This document shows positions 45,803 through 52,277 of a stretch of DNA of 64,000 bases, one piece after another. Below the pieces are notes generated by a model. That model did no database searches. It was not told the DNA's origin and saw only the letters and a list, made by a program, of their open reading frames with translations. The stretch is from the NCBI RefSeq assembly GCF_019431045.1, contig NZ_JAHXPT010000015.1, positions 38,572-102,571 of the forward strand. The letters run 5' to 3'. Within the stretch, counting starts at the first letter, position 1; every line of letters starts with the position of its first letter. The translations under genes and the position numbers were made by a program. This DNA is from Clostridium weizhouense (lineage in GTDB: Bacteria > Bacillota > Clostridia > Clostridiales > Clostridiaceae).

Positions 45803-46561
45803 ATGTTACAACATTCCTTATCAAGAACGGAACTTTTAATTGGTAAAGATGGATTAGATAAATTAAGAAAAAGTAAGGTAGTTATTTTTGGTGTTGGTGG
45901 GGTAGGAAGTTTTACTGTTGAAGCATTAGCTAGAGCAGGAGTTGGAAACTTAGTATTAATAGATGATGACACTGTATGTTTAACTAATTTAAATAGACAA
46001 ATACATGCTACATATAATACTATAAGCAAATCTAAGGTTGAGGTAATGAAGGAAAGGATTCTTTCTATAAATAAGGATTGTAATGTTATTACTCATCAAG
46101 TATTTGTAACATTAGATAATATTAAAAAATTGATTCCAGATGATACTAATTATGTCGTTGATGCAATAGATACTGTTACTGCAAAACTAGGTCTTGTGGA
46201 ACATTGTTATAAGAATAATATAAAAATAATGAGTTCTATGGGTACTGGTAATAAATTAGATCCAACACAATTTAAAGTAACAGATGTATTTAAAACAAAG
46301 GTATGCCCTTTAGCAAAGGTTATGAGACATGAACTTCGTAAAAGAGGAATAGATAAATTAAAGGTAGTATACTCAGGAGAAATACCTAGAAAACCTCAAG
46401 TTGAAGATGTTGTTACTTGCAAAACTGGTTGCGTATGCACAGGAGGAACTAAAAAGTGTGCAGAAAAAAGACAAATACCAGGAAGTATCTCATTTGTACC
46501 ACCAGTAGCAGGAATGATAATTGGGGGAGAAGTAATAAGAGATATTTTAGAGATTAAATAA
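45803..46561 (+). CDS. tcdA: tRNA threonylcarbamoyladenosine dehydratase
   Basis: 252 residues, E1/ThiF-MoeB superfamily: SRTELLIGKDGLDKLRKSKV, nucleotide-binding GVGGVGSFTVEALARAGVG, DDDTVCLTNLNRQ, VDAIDTVTAKLGL and the TcdA-type GSMGTGNKLDPTQFKVTDVFKT. It forms the cyclic ct6A37 modification in tRNA with a sulfur carrier. AGGAGG RBS. Monocistronic. Confidence 0.95.
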   Translation: MLQHSLSRTELLIGKDGLDKLRKSKVVIFGVGGVGSFTVEALARAGVGNLVLIDDDTVCLTNLNRQIHATYNTISKSKVEVMKERILSINKDCNVITHQVFVTLDNIKKLIPDDTNYVVDAIDTVTAKLGLVEHCYKNNIKIMSSMGTGNKLDPTQFKVTDVFKTKVCPLAKVMRHELRKRGIDKLKVVYSGEIPRKPQVEDVVTCKTGCVCTGGTKKCAEKRQIPGSISFVPPVAGMIIGGEVIRDILEIK

Positions 46562-46569
46562 ATTATATT

Positions 46570-46675
46570 GATATTTAGGATAAAGCTTACTGGACAGAGG
46601 AATTTTAAGTATAAAAATAGAGCTTGTATTACAATAATATCTATAAATGAAATAGATTTGACAAAACATAGTATA
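46570..46675. repeat. Degenerate family B repeat
   Basis: TTGATATTTAGGATAAAGCTTACTGGACAGAGGAATTTTA on the left (two joined blocks) and ACAAAACATAGTATAAAT on the right; core lost. Confidence 0.55.
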
Positions 46676-46696
46676 AATATTCAGCTAAAATCGAGG

Positions 46697-46760
46697 GAAT
46701 CCACAATATATTGAAAATGGATAAAAGTTATCCACAACATGTTGTGGATTTTGTGCATAA
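46697..46760. promoter_or_regulatory. Cluster of DnaA-box-like sites
   Basis: TTATCCACA (46728-46736) is a perfect DnaA box. TGTGCATAA (46752-46760, reverse of TTATGCACA), TGTGGATTT (46743-46751) and GAATCCACA (46697-46705) are variants. The middle forms the palindrome TCCACAACATGTTGTGGA (46731-46748). AT-rich DNA follows. Not oriC because no dnaA, dnaN or rpmH is near. Confidence 0.6.
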
Positions 46761-46802
46761 GTATTAATTGCTATAGTTATAGGATTTGCAATTAGAATTT
46801 TA

Positions 46803-46830
46803 TTGTAAATTAACATAAATATGCTATAAT
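46803..46830 (+). promoter_or_regulatory. Sigma-A-like promoter upstream of the GGA-hairpin RNA
   Basis: TTGTAA (46803-46808), 16-bp spacer, extended -10 TGCTATAAT (46822-46830). It would give a transcript starting near 46837 that runs into the hairpin array and csrA. Confidence 0.5.
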
Positions 46831-46925
46831 TAATAGTGGAAATTATATTTTATATAAAAATTTTACAAAAATATATATTTATGCTCTTACTTAGAAAAAA
46901 ATTAGAAAAATTTTTTAATTAACTA

Positions 46926-46952
46926 TAAAGTAAATAATTGTTGTTACGATAA
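46926..46952 (+). promoter_or_regulatory. Sigma-28 (FliA/SigD)-like promoter
   Basis: TAAA (46926-46929), exactly 15 bp, then TACGATAA (46945-46952), against the consensus TAAA-N15-GCCGATAA. The predicted start near 46960 is just before the first GGA hairpin, tying the RNA to late flagellar expression. Confidence 0.55.
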
Positions 46953-46959
46953 TAGAAAC

Positions 46960-47152
46960 ATAGGATAATTCAGGAAGAATTTTATAGTCTCAGGAAGAGG
47001 CTTGTCTTTAAAAATAACAGGATGTTATTTTACTTTAAATATTAGCTTAAAAATTGTAAAGAATACAATAATAAAGCACTCAGGAGGAGCAAAATACCTT
47101 ATTTATATTAGCAGGAAGCTAAGAAAAAATAGGGATTTGTTTCTCCTTTTTT
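46960..47152 (+). ncRNA. Candidate CsrA-binding leader/sRNA with five AGGA-loop hairpins
   Basis: Hairpins with the loop motif: AATTC-AGGAA-GAATT (46967-46981), AGTCTC-AGGAA-GAGGCT (46986-47002), AAAATAAC-AGGAT-GTTATTTT (47011-47031), CTC-AGGAG-GAG (47079-47089), TTAGC-AGGAA-GCTAA (47108-47122). The last two are embedded in a terminator: arms GGAGCAAAAT and ATTTGTTTCTCC with T6 (47147-47152). Repeated GGA in short-hairpin loops is the hallmark of CsrB/RsmZ-type CsrA-sequestering RNAs. csrA starts 33 nt after the terminator, so it may also act as an attenuator of csrA. Confidence 0.72.
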
Positions 47153-47184
47153 ATTTATATGACAAGCGTTAGGGGGACTGCTAA

Positions 47185-47346
47185 ATGTTAGTGTTGGGAC
47201 GTAAACCAGGAGAATATATTGTAATAGACGATAAGATTAAGGTTGCAGTAATAAGAAGTGAAGAAGGAAATTTAAGACTTGCTATTGATGCACCAAGAGA
47301 AATTAAAGTTGTAAGAGGCGAAGTATACGAAAACATGATTAAATAA
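47185..47346 (+). CDS. csrA: Carbon storage/flagellin translational regulator CsrA, short form
   Basis: 53 residues: MLVLGRKPGEYIVIDD, then KIKVAVIRSEEGNLRLAIDA and PREIKVVRGEVYENMIK. It keeps the N-terminal strand, GE.I.I turn, LAIDAPREIKV and the RNA-binding Arg of RGEVYE. It stops about 10-20 residues before most CsrA proteins, losing the flexible C-terminal tail. RBS AGGGGG (47171-47176), spacing 8. It represses hag translation in Bacillus; flagellin is the next gene here. Both flanks carry AGGA-loop hairpins, so its own mRNA can bind it. Confidence 0.92.
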   Translation: MLVLGRKPGEYIVIDDKIKVAVIRSEEGNLRLAIDAPREIKVVRGEVYENMIK

Positions 47347-47383
47347 TATTTTCATATTTATGTAAAATTTAATAATTGTACAA

Positions 47384-47453
47384 GCTCAGGAGGAGCGATT
47401 TTCTTTAGAAGTTAGCAGGAAGCTAATAATCTAAAGGAAGTCGCTCTTTTTTT
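47384..47453 (+). ncRNA. Second AGGA-hairpin terminator module, downstream of csrA
   Basis: GCTC-AGGAG-GAGC (47384-47396) and TTAGC-AGGAA-GCTAA (47412-47426) lie within a 17-bp terminator stem (47393-47409 with 47430-47446, two G-T pairs) and T7 (47447-47453). Same layout as the end of the upstream RNA, with CTCAGGAGGAGC and TTAGCAGGAAGCTAA conserved while the terminator arms differ and covary. It ends csrA transcription and displays two more likely CsrA sites. Confidence 0.7.
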
Positions 47454-47542
47454 ATTACAAAAAATAAATTTAATCAGTTCCCCTAGTCTGAACTGAGTTA
47501 GCAATCCGTAAGGATTTCTATAAATACAAAAAATTAAATGAT

Positions 47543-47580
47543 GGTGGAAAAGGATGTCCACTTTAAAATTCAAGGAGGTA
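47543..47580 (+). promoter_or_regulatory. Flagellin leader with two candidate CsrA sites
   Basis: Stem GTGGA / TCCAC (47544-47548, 47557-47561) presents AAAGGATG in its loop. The Shine-Dalgarno AAGGAGG (47572-47578) is the second GGA site, 9 nt before ATG. This copies the two-site arrangement known for the B. subtilis hag leader. A further hairpin AATCC-GTAA-GGATT lies upstream (about 47502-47515). No clear sigma-28 promoter was found between csrA and flagellin. Confidence 0.6.
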
Positions 47581-47587
47581 TTTTATT

Positions 47588-49015
47588 ATGATAATCAATC
47601 ACAATATGAACGCAATGAATGCTCACAGAATGATGGGTATGAACACTGTTAATAGTGGAAAATCAATGGAAAAATTAAGCTCAGGTTTAAGAATAAACAG
47701 AGCTGGAGATGATGCAGCAGGTCTTGCAATATCAGAAAAAATGAGAGGACAAATCAGAGGTCTTGATCAAGCAGCAAGAAATGGACAAGATGGTATATCA
47801 ATGATTCAAACAGCAGAAGGAGCTTTAAATGAAACTCATAGCATACTTCAAAGAATGAGAGAACTTTCAGTACAAGCATCAAATGATACTAATATAAGTG
47901 GCGATAGAAATGAAATACAAAAAGAATTAAACCAATTAAATTCAGAAATAGATAGAATTTCTCAAACAACAGAATTTAATACTCAAAAGCTTCTTAATGG
48001 ATCATTAGGTTCAAAAGGAAGTTCATCAGATGCTACAAAGGTAGCAGTTGTTTCAACTTCAGGATTAAAAGCGGTTGTTCCAGGAGTTACTGATTCAGGA
48101 ACTTATGATGTTAAAATAACAACAGCAGCAGCGAAGGCAAGTTTAGAAGGTAATGCAAATGCAAATGATGTAAATGTAGCTAAAGCTACAGGAGAAGAAT
48201 TAGTTATAAATGGTGTTAAGATTGATACTACAAATGTAAAGAATACTGCTGATTTAAAAACTGCTATAAATGCTGTTAAGGATAAAACAGGAGTAGAAAT
48301 GACAGCGGGAGCAGATGGTAGTGCAAAAATAAAATTAGAAGCAACAGAGGAAGGTTCTTCTAAAAAAATATCATTAGCTGGATCTGATGCTAAATGGTTA
48401 GAATCGGATATATTAGGTGGATCAACTGCAGGAACTGCAGCTGCAACTACTGCTGGGGTAGATGCAATAGTTGATATTACAGACAAAACTGCAAAAACAA
48501 CTACAACAGTAACTGGTGTTGGACAAAAAGTTTTATATGATAATGCAGAATTTACTGCAAAAGGAGTTGCAAATGATACAGCAACAATAACTGTAACAAC
48601 TTCAGGAGCTTCAATGCATATAGGAGCTAATCAAGATCAAACAATGTTAATTGATATGAATGAAATGTCAACTAAAACATTAGGAGATTCAACTAATGGA
48701 AATTATTTAAAAGACATAAATGTATTAACAAATGGAGGCGCTGAGAAGGCTATCACTACTGTAGATGAAGCAATTAAACAAGTTTCAGGAGAAAGATCAA
48801 AGCTTGGTGCATTTCAAAATAGATTAGAACACACTATAAATAACTTAGGAACTTCTTCAGAAAACTTAACAGCTGCTGAATCAAGAATCAGAGATGTTGA
48901 TATGGCTAAAGAAATGATGAACTTCTCTAAGAATAACATTCTTAGCCAAGCTGCTCAAGCAATGCTTGCTCAAGCTAACCAACAACCACAAGGAGTTCTT
49001 CAATTATTAAGATAA
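47588..49015 (+). CDS. Flagellin
   Basis: 475 residues. The conserved N-terminal D0/D1 runs MIINHNMNAMNAHRMMGMN through NTQKLLNG (about 1-140). The variable D2/D3 centre (about 145-375) is rich in Ala/Thr/Lys and looks duplicated in style, not sequence. C-terminal D1/D0 is GAFQNRLEHTINNLGTSSENLTAAESRIRDVDMAKEMM...QANQQPQGVLQLLR. Filament subunit, exported by the flagellar type III apparatus. The N-terminal QRMRELSVQASNDT is the TLR5-type region. Expressed downstream of csrA with CsrA-like sites in its leader. Confidence 0.97.
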   Translation: MIINHNMNAMNAHRMMGMNTVNSGKSMEKLSSGLRINRAGDDAAGLAISEKMRGQIRGLDQAARNGQDGISMIQTAEGALNETHSILQRMRELSVQASNDTNISGDRNEIQKELNQLNSEIDRISQTTEFNTQKLLNGSLGSKGSSSDATKVAVVSTSGLKAVVPGVTDSGTYDVKITTAAAKASLEGNANANDVNVAKATGEELVINGVKIDTTNVKNTADLKTAINAVKDKTGVEMTAGADGSAKIKLEATEEGSSKKISLAGSDAKWLESDILGGSTAGTAAATTAGVDAIVDITDKTAKTTTTVTGVGQKVLYDNAEFTAKGVANDTATITVTTSGASMHIGANQDQTMLIDMNEMSTKTLGDSTNGNYLKDINVLTNGGAEKAITTVDEAIKQVSGERSKLGAFQNRLEHTINNLGTSSENLTAAESRIRDVDMAKEMMNFSKNNILSQAAQAMLAQANQQPQGVLQLLR

Positions 49016-49046
49016 GTGGGAATCTAAATCTTTGATTTAGCTATTC

Positions 49047-49085
49047 GAACTTACTCAGCGAGCAAAGCGAGTCGAGTTTCCTTTA
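49047..49085. repeat. Family C palindromic unit
   Basis: CGAACTTACTCAGCGAGCAA then AGCGAGTCGAGTTTCC; the same unit occurs inverted inside family B copies at 44272 and 45236. A related half (GAGTCGCTTACTTATTGAAC...GTTTCC) follows at 49118-49145. Confidence 0.65.
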
Positions 49086-49200
49086 AAAGGATTTTAGTTT
49101 TAACTAAAGTTGTGTGAGTCGCTTACTTATTGAACTGAGTTTCCTTATAAAAAACAGATAAGGATTAATTGATAAACTTATTTTATTGAAATATTAATCA

Positions 49201-49233
49201 AGGAGTCAGGGTTAAAATCTCTGGCTTCTTTTT
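49201..49233 (+). terminator. Terminator downstream of flagellin
   Basis: GAGTCAGGG / TCTCTGGCTTC hairpin with T5. Related to terminators at 50293-50325 and 53421-53456 (AGAAGTCAGAG / CTCTGACTTCT), part of a locally duplicated sequence. Confidence 0.75.
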
Positions 49234-49359
49234 AGAATATAGAGAAAATTGATAAAAAAATTATCACAATAACTGAAATTATTAAAATGATTATATTTTA
49301 TTAAATTGGTTAATACTAATAATTAAAGTACTTAAATTATTAAATGGAGTTGTATAGCT

Positions 49360-49689
49360 ATGGCAAAGAAAAAACTAATTTTGTATCCAAGAGCAATGTA
49401 TCATTTAACAAGTGAATTTAACCATAAGAATGATATTTTTAGAGAAAAAGAGGAAATAAAACAAGAATTAAAACAGGAACTTATGTGGGTGAAGTACAGA
49501 CAGAGGATGTTAGATATCATAGAGGAAAAGCTATTTCAAATGAAACAACTAGCAGAAAAAGCTAAAGAAAAAAGTCTTAGTGCAGATGAATCAAAAGAAC
49601 TGAATGATAGACTAAATAATTTAGCTGAACAGGTTAAAGCACTAGATGAAGAAAGTAGAAGAATAGAAGATATAAGAATATTAGAATAA
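49360..49689 (+). CDS. Coiled-coil hypothetical protein downstream of flagellin
   Basis: 109 residues, highly charged, with predicted coiled coil from about 30 to 105 (EEIKQELKQELMWVKYRQRM, LNDRLNNLAEQVKALDEESRRIEDI). No signal or membrane segment. The upstream RBS is weak (TGGAGTTG). Next to flagellin but not a recognised flagellar chaperone (FliS, FliT or FlaG). Function unknown. Confidence 0.6.
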   Translation: MAKKKLILYPRAMYHLTSEFNHKNDIFREKEEIKQELKQELMWVKYRQRMLDIIEEKLFQMKQLAEKAKEKSLSADESKELNDRLNNLAEQVKALDEESRRIEDIRILE

Positions 49690-49727
49690 GCATTCATGGC
49701 TAAAGTAATAGCTATGGGTGCTTTTTT
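49689..49727 (+). terminator. Terminator after the coiled-coil gene
   Basis: GCATTCATGGC / GCTATGGGTGC pair with three G-T pairs, then T6. Confidence 0.75.
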
Positions 49728-49792
49728 CATATTAAAAATTTATTTTATTAATTGATATAATATGATAAACTATGAAAGTATTTAAATGAAAT

Positions 49793-49870
49793 CCGTAGAG
49801 ATGGGCTACGGTGGTTGTACGTTTACCCACCTTGGGCTATTGGTAGAAATACTATAGCTTAAGGGGGTGG
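49793..49870 (+). promoter_or_regulatory. Structured leader that can mask the toxin-like gene's RBS
   Basis: CCGTAG / CTACGG hairpin (49793-49811). CCACC (49827-49831) can pair either with GGTGG at 49810-49814 or with GGTGG of the Shine-Dalgarno (49866-49870). GCTAT / ATAGC (49836-49840, 49854-49858) closes the second fold. GGGCTATTGG (49834-49843) is exactly complementary to CCAATAGCCC at 50081-50090 in the 3' UTR. A TATAAT at 49756-49761 may be the -10. Confidence 0.55.
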
Positions 49871-49879
49871 TATTGGAAA

Positions 49880-50050
49880 ATGATTATTGGAATAGCAATT
49901 TTATTAGCATTTATTTGGCTAATAGTATTGATAAACAAGGCTTTAAGACATAGTTCTAAGAATTGTAATATAAAAATTAAATTAAGCATTAAATGTTTTG
50001 AATTTAGTTTTAATACAACAGAAAAGAACGCCCCATCAAAGCACGATTAA
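49880..50050 (+). CDS. 56-residue membrane peptide, candidate type I toxin
   Basis: N-terminal hydrophobic helix (MIIGIAILLAFIWLIVLINK, the first 20 residues) then a basic and polar tail (ALRHSSKNCNIKIKLSIKC, FEFSFNTTEKNAPSKHD). Strong Shine-Dalgarno AAGGGGGTGG, 9 nt before ATG. The stop codon is inside a hairpin (AACAGAA..AACGC / GCGTT..TTCTGTT, 50017-50066). Size, one membrane helix, basic tail, leader/3' UTR complementarity and a convergent promoter fit a type I toxin. I know no characterised homolog; a small regulatory membrane peptide is the alternative. Confidence 0.6.
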   Translation: MIIGIAILLAFIWLIVLINKALRHSSKNCNIKIKLSIKCFEFSFNTTEKNAPSKHD

Positions 50051-50147
50051 GCGTTCCACTTCTGTTAAAATCTTAAATTTCCAATAGCCCTAAAACTTAA
50101 AAACGTTCTAGGATTAGCTTAGTGTTCTCAGCACTAGGCTTTTTCTT
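50000..50147 (-). ncRNA. Candidate antisense RNA overlapping the toxin gene 3' end
   Basis: On the minus strand, an extended -10 TGTTATAAT (50162-50154) would start an RNA near 50147. It would copy the complement of the 3' UTR, including GGGCTATTGG, and reach the hairpin at 50066-50017. Its -35 is poor (GTTTAT at 17 bp). The 3' end is not defined by a good T-run, so the left boundary is approximate. Confidence 0.4.
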
Positions 50148-50148
50148 A
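50113..50148 (+). terminator. Terminator of the toxin-like gene
   Basis: TAGCTTAGTG / GCACTAGGCT hairpin followed by TTTTTCTTATTT. Confidence 0.75.
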
Positions 50149-50292
50149 TTTATATTATAACAAATTTAAAAGAAAAATAAACATTTATTTTATTAGTGAG
50201 ATCAAAATAAATAATAAGTACAAGTCTAAATTGGTAGTAAGTCAGTCATAATCATCTGTAATTCAAAATTTTATTGAATATTTAAACAGAAA

Positions 50293-50325
50293 AGAAGTCA
50301 GAGTGAAAGCTCTGACTTCTTTTTT
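50293..50325 (+). terminator. Terminator of duplicated type
   Basis: AGAAGTCAGAG / CTCTGACTTCT perfect stem, T6. The flanking sequence 50326-50449 is repeated at 53457-53577. Confidence 0.8.
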
Positions 50326-50449
50326 GAAATTTATTTAAAAAATTTTTATATTTTCTTAGAATATTGGTTTCTAATGCATATATATTATTTAGAAGATTAA
50401 GTTACATAACTTATATAAAGAAGTGTATTAAATTAATAAATAAAAATTA

Positions 50450-50674
50450 GGCTATGTTTTAAGTGAATGTTGATATTGTAGTATAAAGCTCATGGACAGG
50501 GGAATTTGCTTTAAGAACTCTAAAATAAAGCTTAGTCCAATTAATGCATGCTCCCAATCAAAGATTGCTGACAAGCAATTAATTGTACAAATCTTCATTA
50601 AGAGTTCTAAAAAGTAAATTCCAATGTCAGTTCGCCCTTATACTAAAATATCAACACTGTTTTAAAACACAGCG
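50450..50674. repeat. Family B repeat, 225 bp, with recognisable target duplication
   Basis: Ends GCTATGTTTTAAGTGAATGT and (reverse) GCTGTGTTTTAAAACAGTGT. It is flanked on both sides by AAAAATTA (50442-50449 and 50675-50682). The homologous site at 53570-53577 carries a single AAAAATTA and no element, so this is a filled site against an empty site. Confidence 0.88.
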
Positions 50675-50719
50675 AAAAATTAATGTATATGATAAAAAAT
50701 TAGAAGGGGTGTTTTTAAT

Positions 50720-52165
50720 ATGTCAGAAAGAAAAATAGTAAAATTAAGGGTGGATATGTATAGTGATACTAAATTTAAGATAATTGATACTATGGAGGAG
50801 AGGGATGTTATTCATTATATTTGGACTAGACTTTTAACTTTAGCTGGTAAGGTTAATTTAGAGGGGCATTTATATCTTTCAAAAAGTATTCCTTATACAA
50901 TAGAAACTCTAGCTTTAGAGTTTAATAGAAGTGCTTTAAAGGTGGAATTAGCTTTAAAGGTATTTATGGACTTAGAAATGATTGAATTAACTAAAGGTAA
51001 TGTTTATAGAGTTAAAAATTTTGTTAAGCATCAAAATATTAAATCTAAGAAAAAAGCTGATATTTTAGAAAAAGAAAAATGTGTTGAGGCAAAATCTAAT
51101 GAGATTGATTTTGTGGTTAATAAAGAAGATGCGGATAATAAGGACAGTGAAGCAGAGAAATCTAAATGTAATGGAGAAAAATTTAGTAACGGTATTTTTA
51201 TAGCTGATAAAGAAAGTATAGATAATACAGAAGGTATAGGTAATGAAGACAATGTATTGGATAAATCTAGTTATGTTAATTCTATAATGAATAAAGAAAT
51301 TATAGAAAATGAAAATAATTATGTTTTAGAAGATAAAGCAAAGGATAAAGATCCTGTAGTTCATAATAAATCTATTAAAACTACAGAAATTTTAGATAGT
51401 AAAGATCTTAGAGTGTATGTTAATGATAAATTAGAAAATATTAAATGTGATTTAGATATAAAAAAAGATTGTGAAGTGAAAAATAATAATGAAGAGATTG
51501 ATAAATGTATAGAATTTACTGATGGAATAAATAAATCTCAATTTGATAATGATGATACAGATAATAATTCTGGTGTAGAAGATAAAAGAGAAGTATTAGA
51601 AAATATTAAAAATGAGGTTAATATTAAAAAAGATTTGTATAGAAAAAAAGATATAGATGTTTTAAAAAATTCTTTAGAAACTGAAAATAGTAAACTTAAT
51701 AATATTAAAGTAATAAATTTTGAAAGTACACCTAAAACTGATATTGATTTAAAAGATGGTATTAGGATAAAGGATAATATGAATATAAAATATGATAATA
51801 TAGATAATTCAGTTTTAGTTCAAGATATTGACAAATTAGAAAGCACGAATAACACAAAAAGTTCAGTTGATAAATCAAATTTGGACAAGAATTTATTAGG
51901 AAATGAAGTGAATTTAGAAGATAAAGTGAATGTAGAAAAGGAATTTGTGCTTAGTAAAGGTAGTAGTAAGAAAAAGAAACGTAAGCCAAAGAAGAAAGAT
52001 AATGATGTTTATGTTATTTCAGATTGGGAAGATGACGATAATATCGAATTATGTAAAGATAATGATAGTACTGAGTTATGTGAAGATGGTAAGAATAATG
52101 AAGAATTATGTGAATTTGGTGATAAAATTCCAGAAGGAGAAGTGATTACTCTATTTAAATTTTAA
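50720..52165 (+). CDS. Phage replisome organiser N-terminal domain protein with long acidic tail
   Basis: 481 residues. The N-terminal 120 (KIVKLRVDMYSDTKFKIIDTMEERDVIHYIWTRLLTLAGKVN, ...VYRVKNFVKHQNIK) match the phage replisome organiser/DnaD-like N domain. The remaining 360 residues are Asn/Asp/Lys/Glu-rich low complexity, with a basic patch KKKKRKPKKK near 427 and acidic repeats (ELCKD.D, ELCED). No DnaD C-terminal domain. No phage genes are adjacent, so it may be a domesticated prophage gene with an expanded tail. Confidence 0.75.
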   Translation: MSERKIVKLRVDMYSDTKFKIIDTMEERDVIHYIWTRLLTLAGKVNLEGHLYLSKSIPYTIETLALEFNRSALKVELALKVFMDLEMIELTKGNVYRVKNFVKHQNIKSKKKADILEKEKCVEAKSNEIDFVVNKEDADNKDSEAEKSKCNGEKFSNGIFIADKESIDNTEGIGNEDNVLDKSSYVNSIMNKEIIENENNYVLEDKAKDKDPVVHNKSIKTTEILDSKDLRVYVNDKLENIKCDLDIKKDCEVKNNNEEIDKCIEFTDGINKSQFDNDDTDNNSGVEDKREVLENIKNEVNIKKDLYRKKDIDVLKNSLETENSKLNNIKVINFESTPKTDIDLKDGIRIKDNMNIKYDNIDNSVLVQDIDKLESTNNTKSSVDKSNLDKNLLGNEVNLEDKVNVEKEFVLSKGSSKKKKRKPKKKDNDVYVISDWEDDDNIELCKDNDSTELCEDGKNNEELCEFGDKIPEGEVITLFKF

Positions 52166-52180
52166 TGAATTACTAGTTCT

Positions 52181-52226
52181 TTAAAACTTAAATACAGAGA
52201 TAAGTTTGTGTATTTCTTTTTGTTTT
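52181..52226 (+). terminator. Terminator after the replisome organiser gene
   Basis: CTTAAATAC / GTATTT with CTTTTTGTTTTAAG tail; outer AAAAC / GTTTT may extend it. Confidence 0.6.
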
Positions 52227-52277
52227 AAGAAAATGAAAGATAGGGTATAATTGAAATATAGCAAGGTAGGTGGTATA

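Noticed and set aside
46697..46760. Origin of replication
   Set aside because: DnaA boxes are present but dnaA, dnaN, rpmH and gyrase genes are absent; treated as a DnaA-box cluster only.
47450..47540. Sigma-28 promoter for flagellin
   Set aside because: TAAA at 47465 is followed at the right distance by TAGTCTGA, which does not match GCCGATAA.
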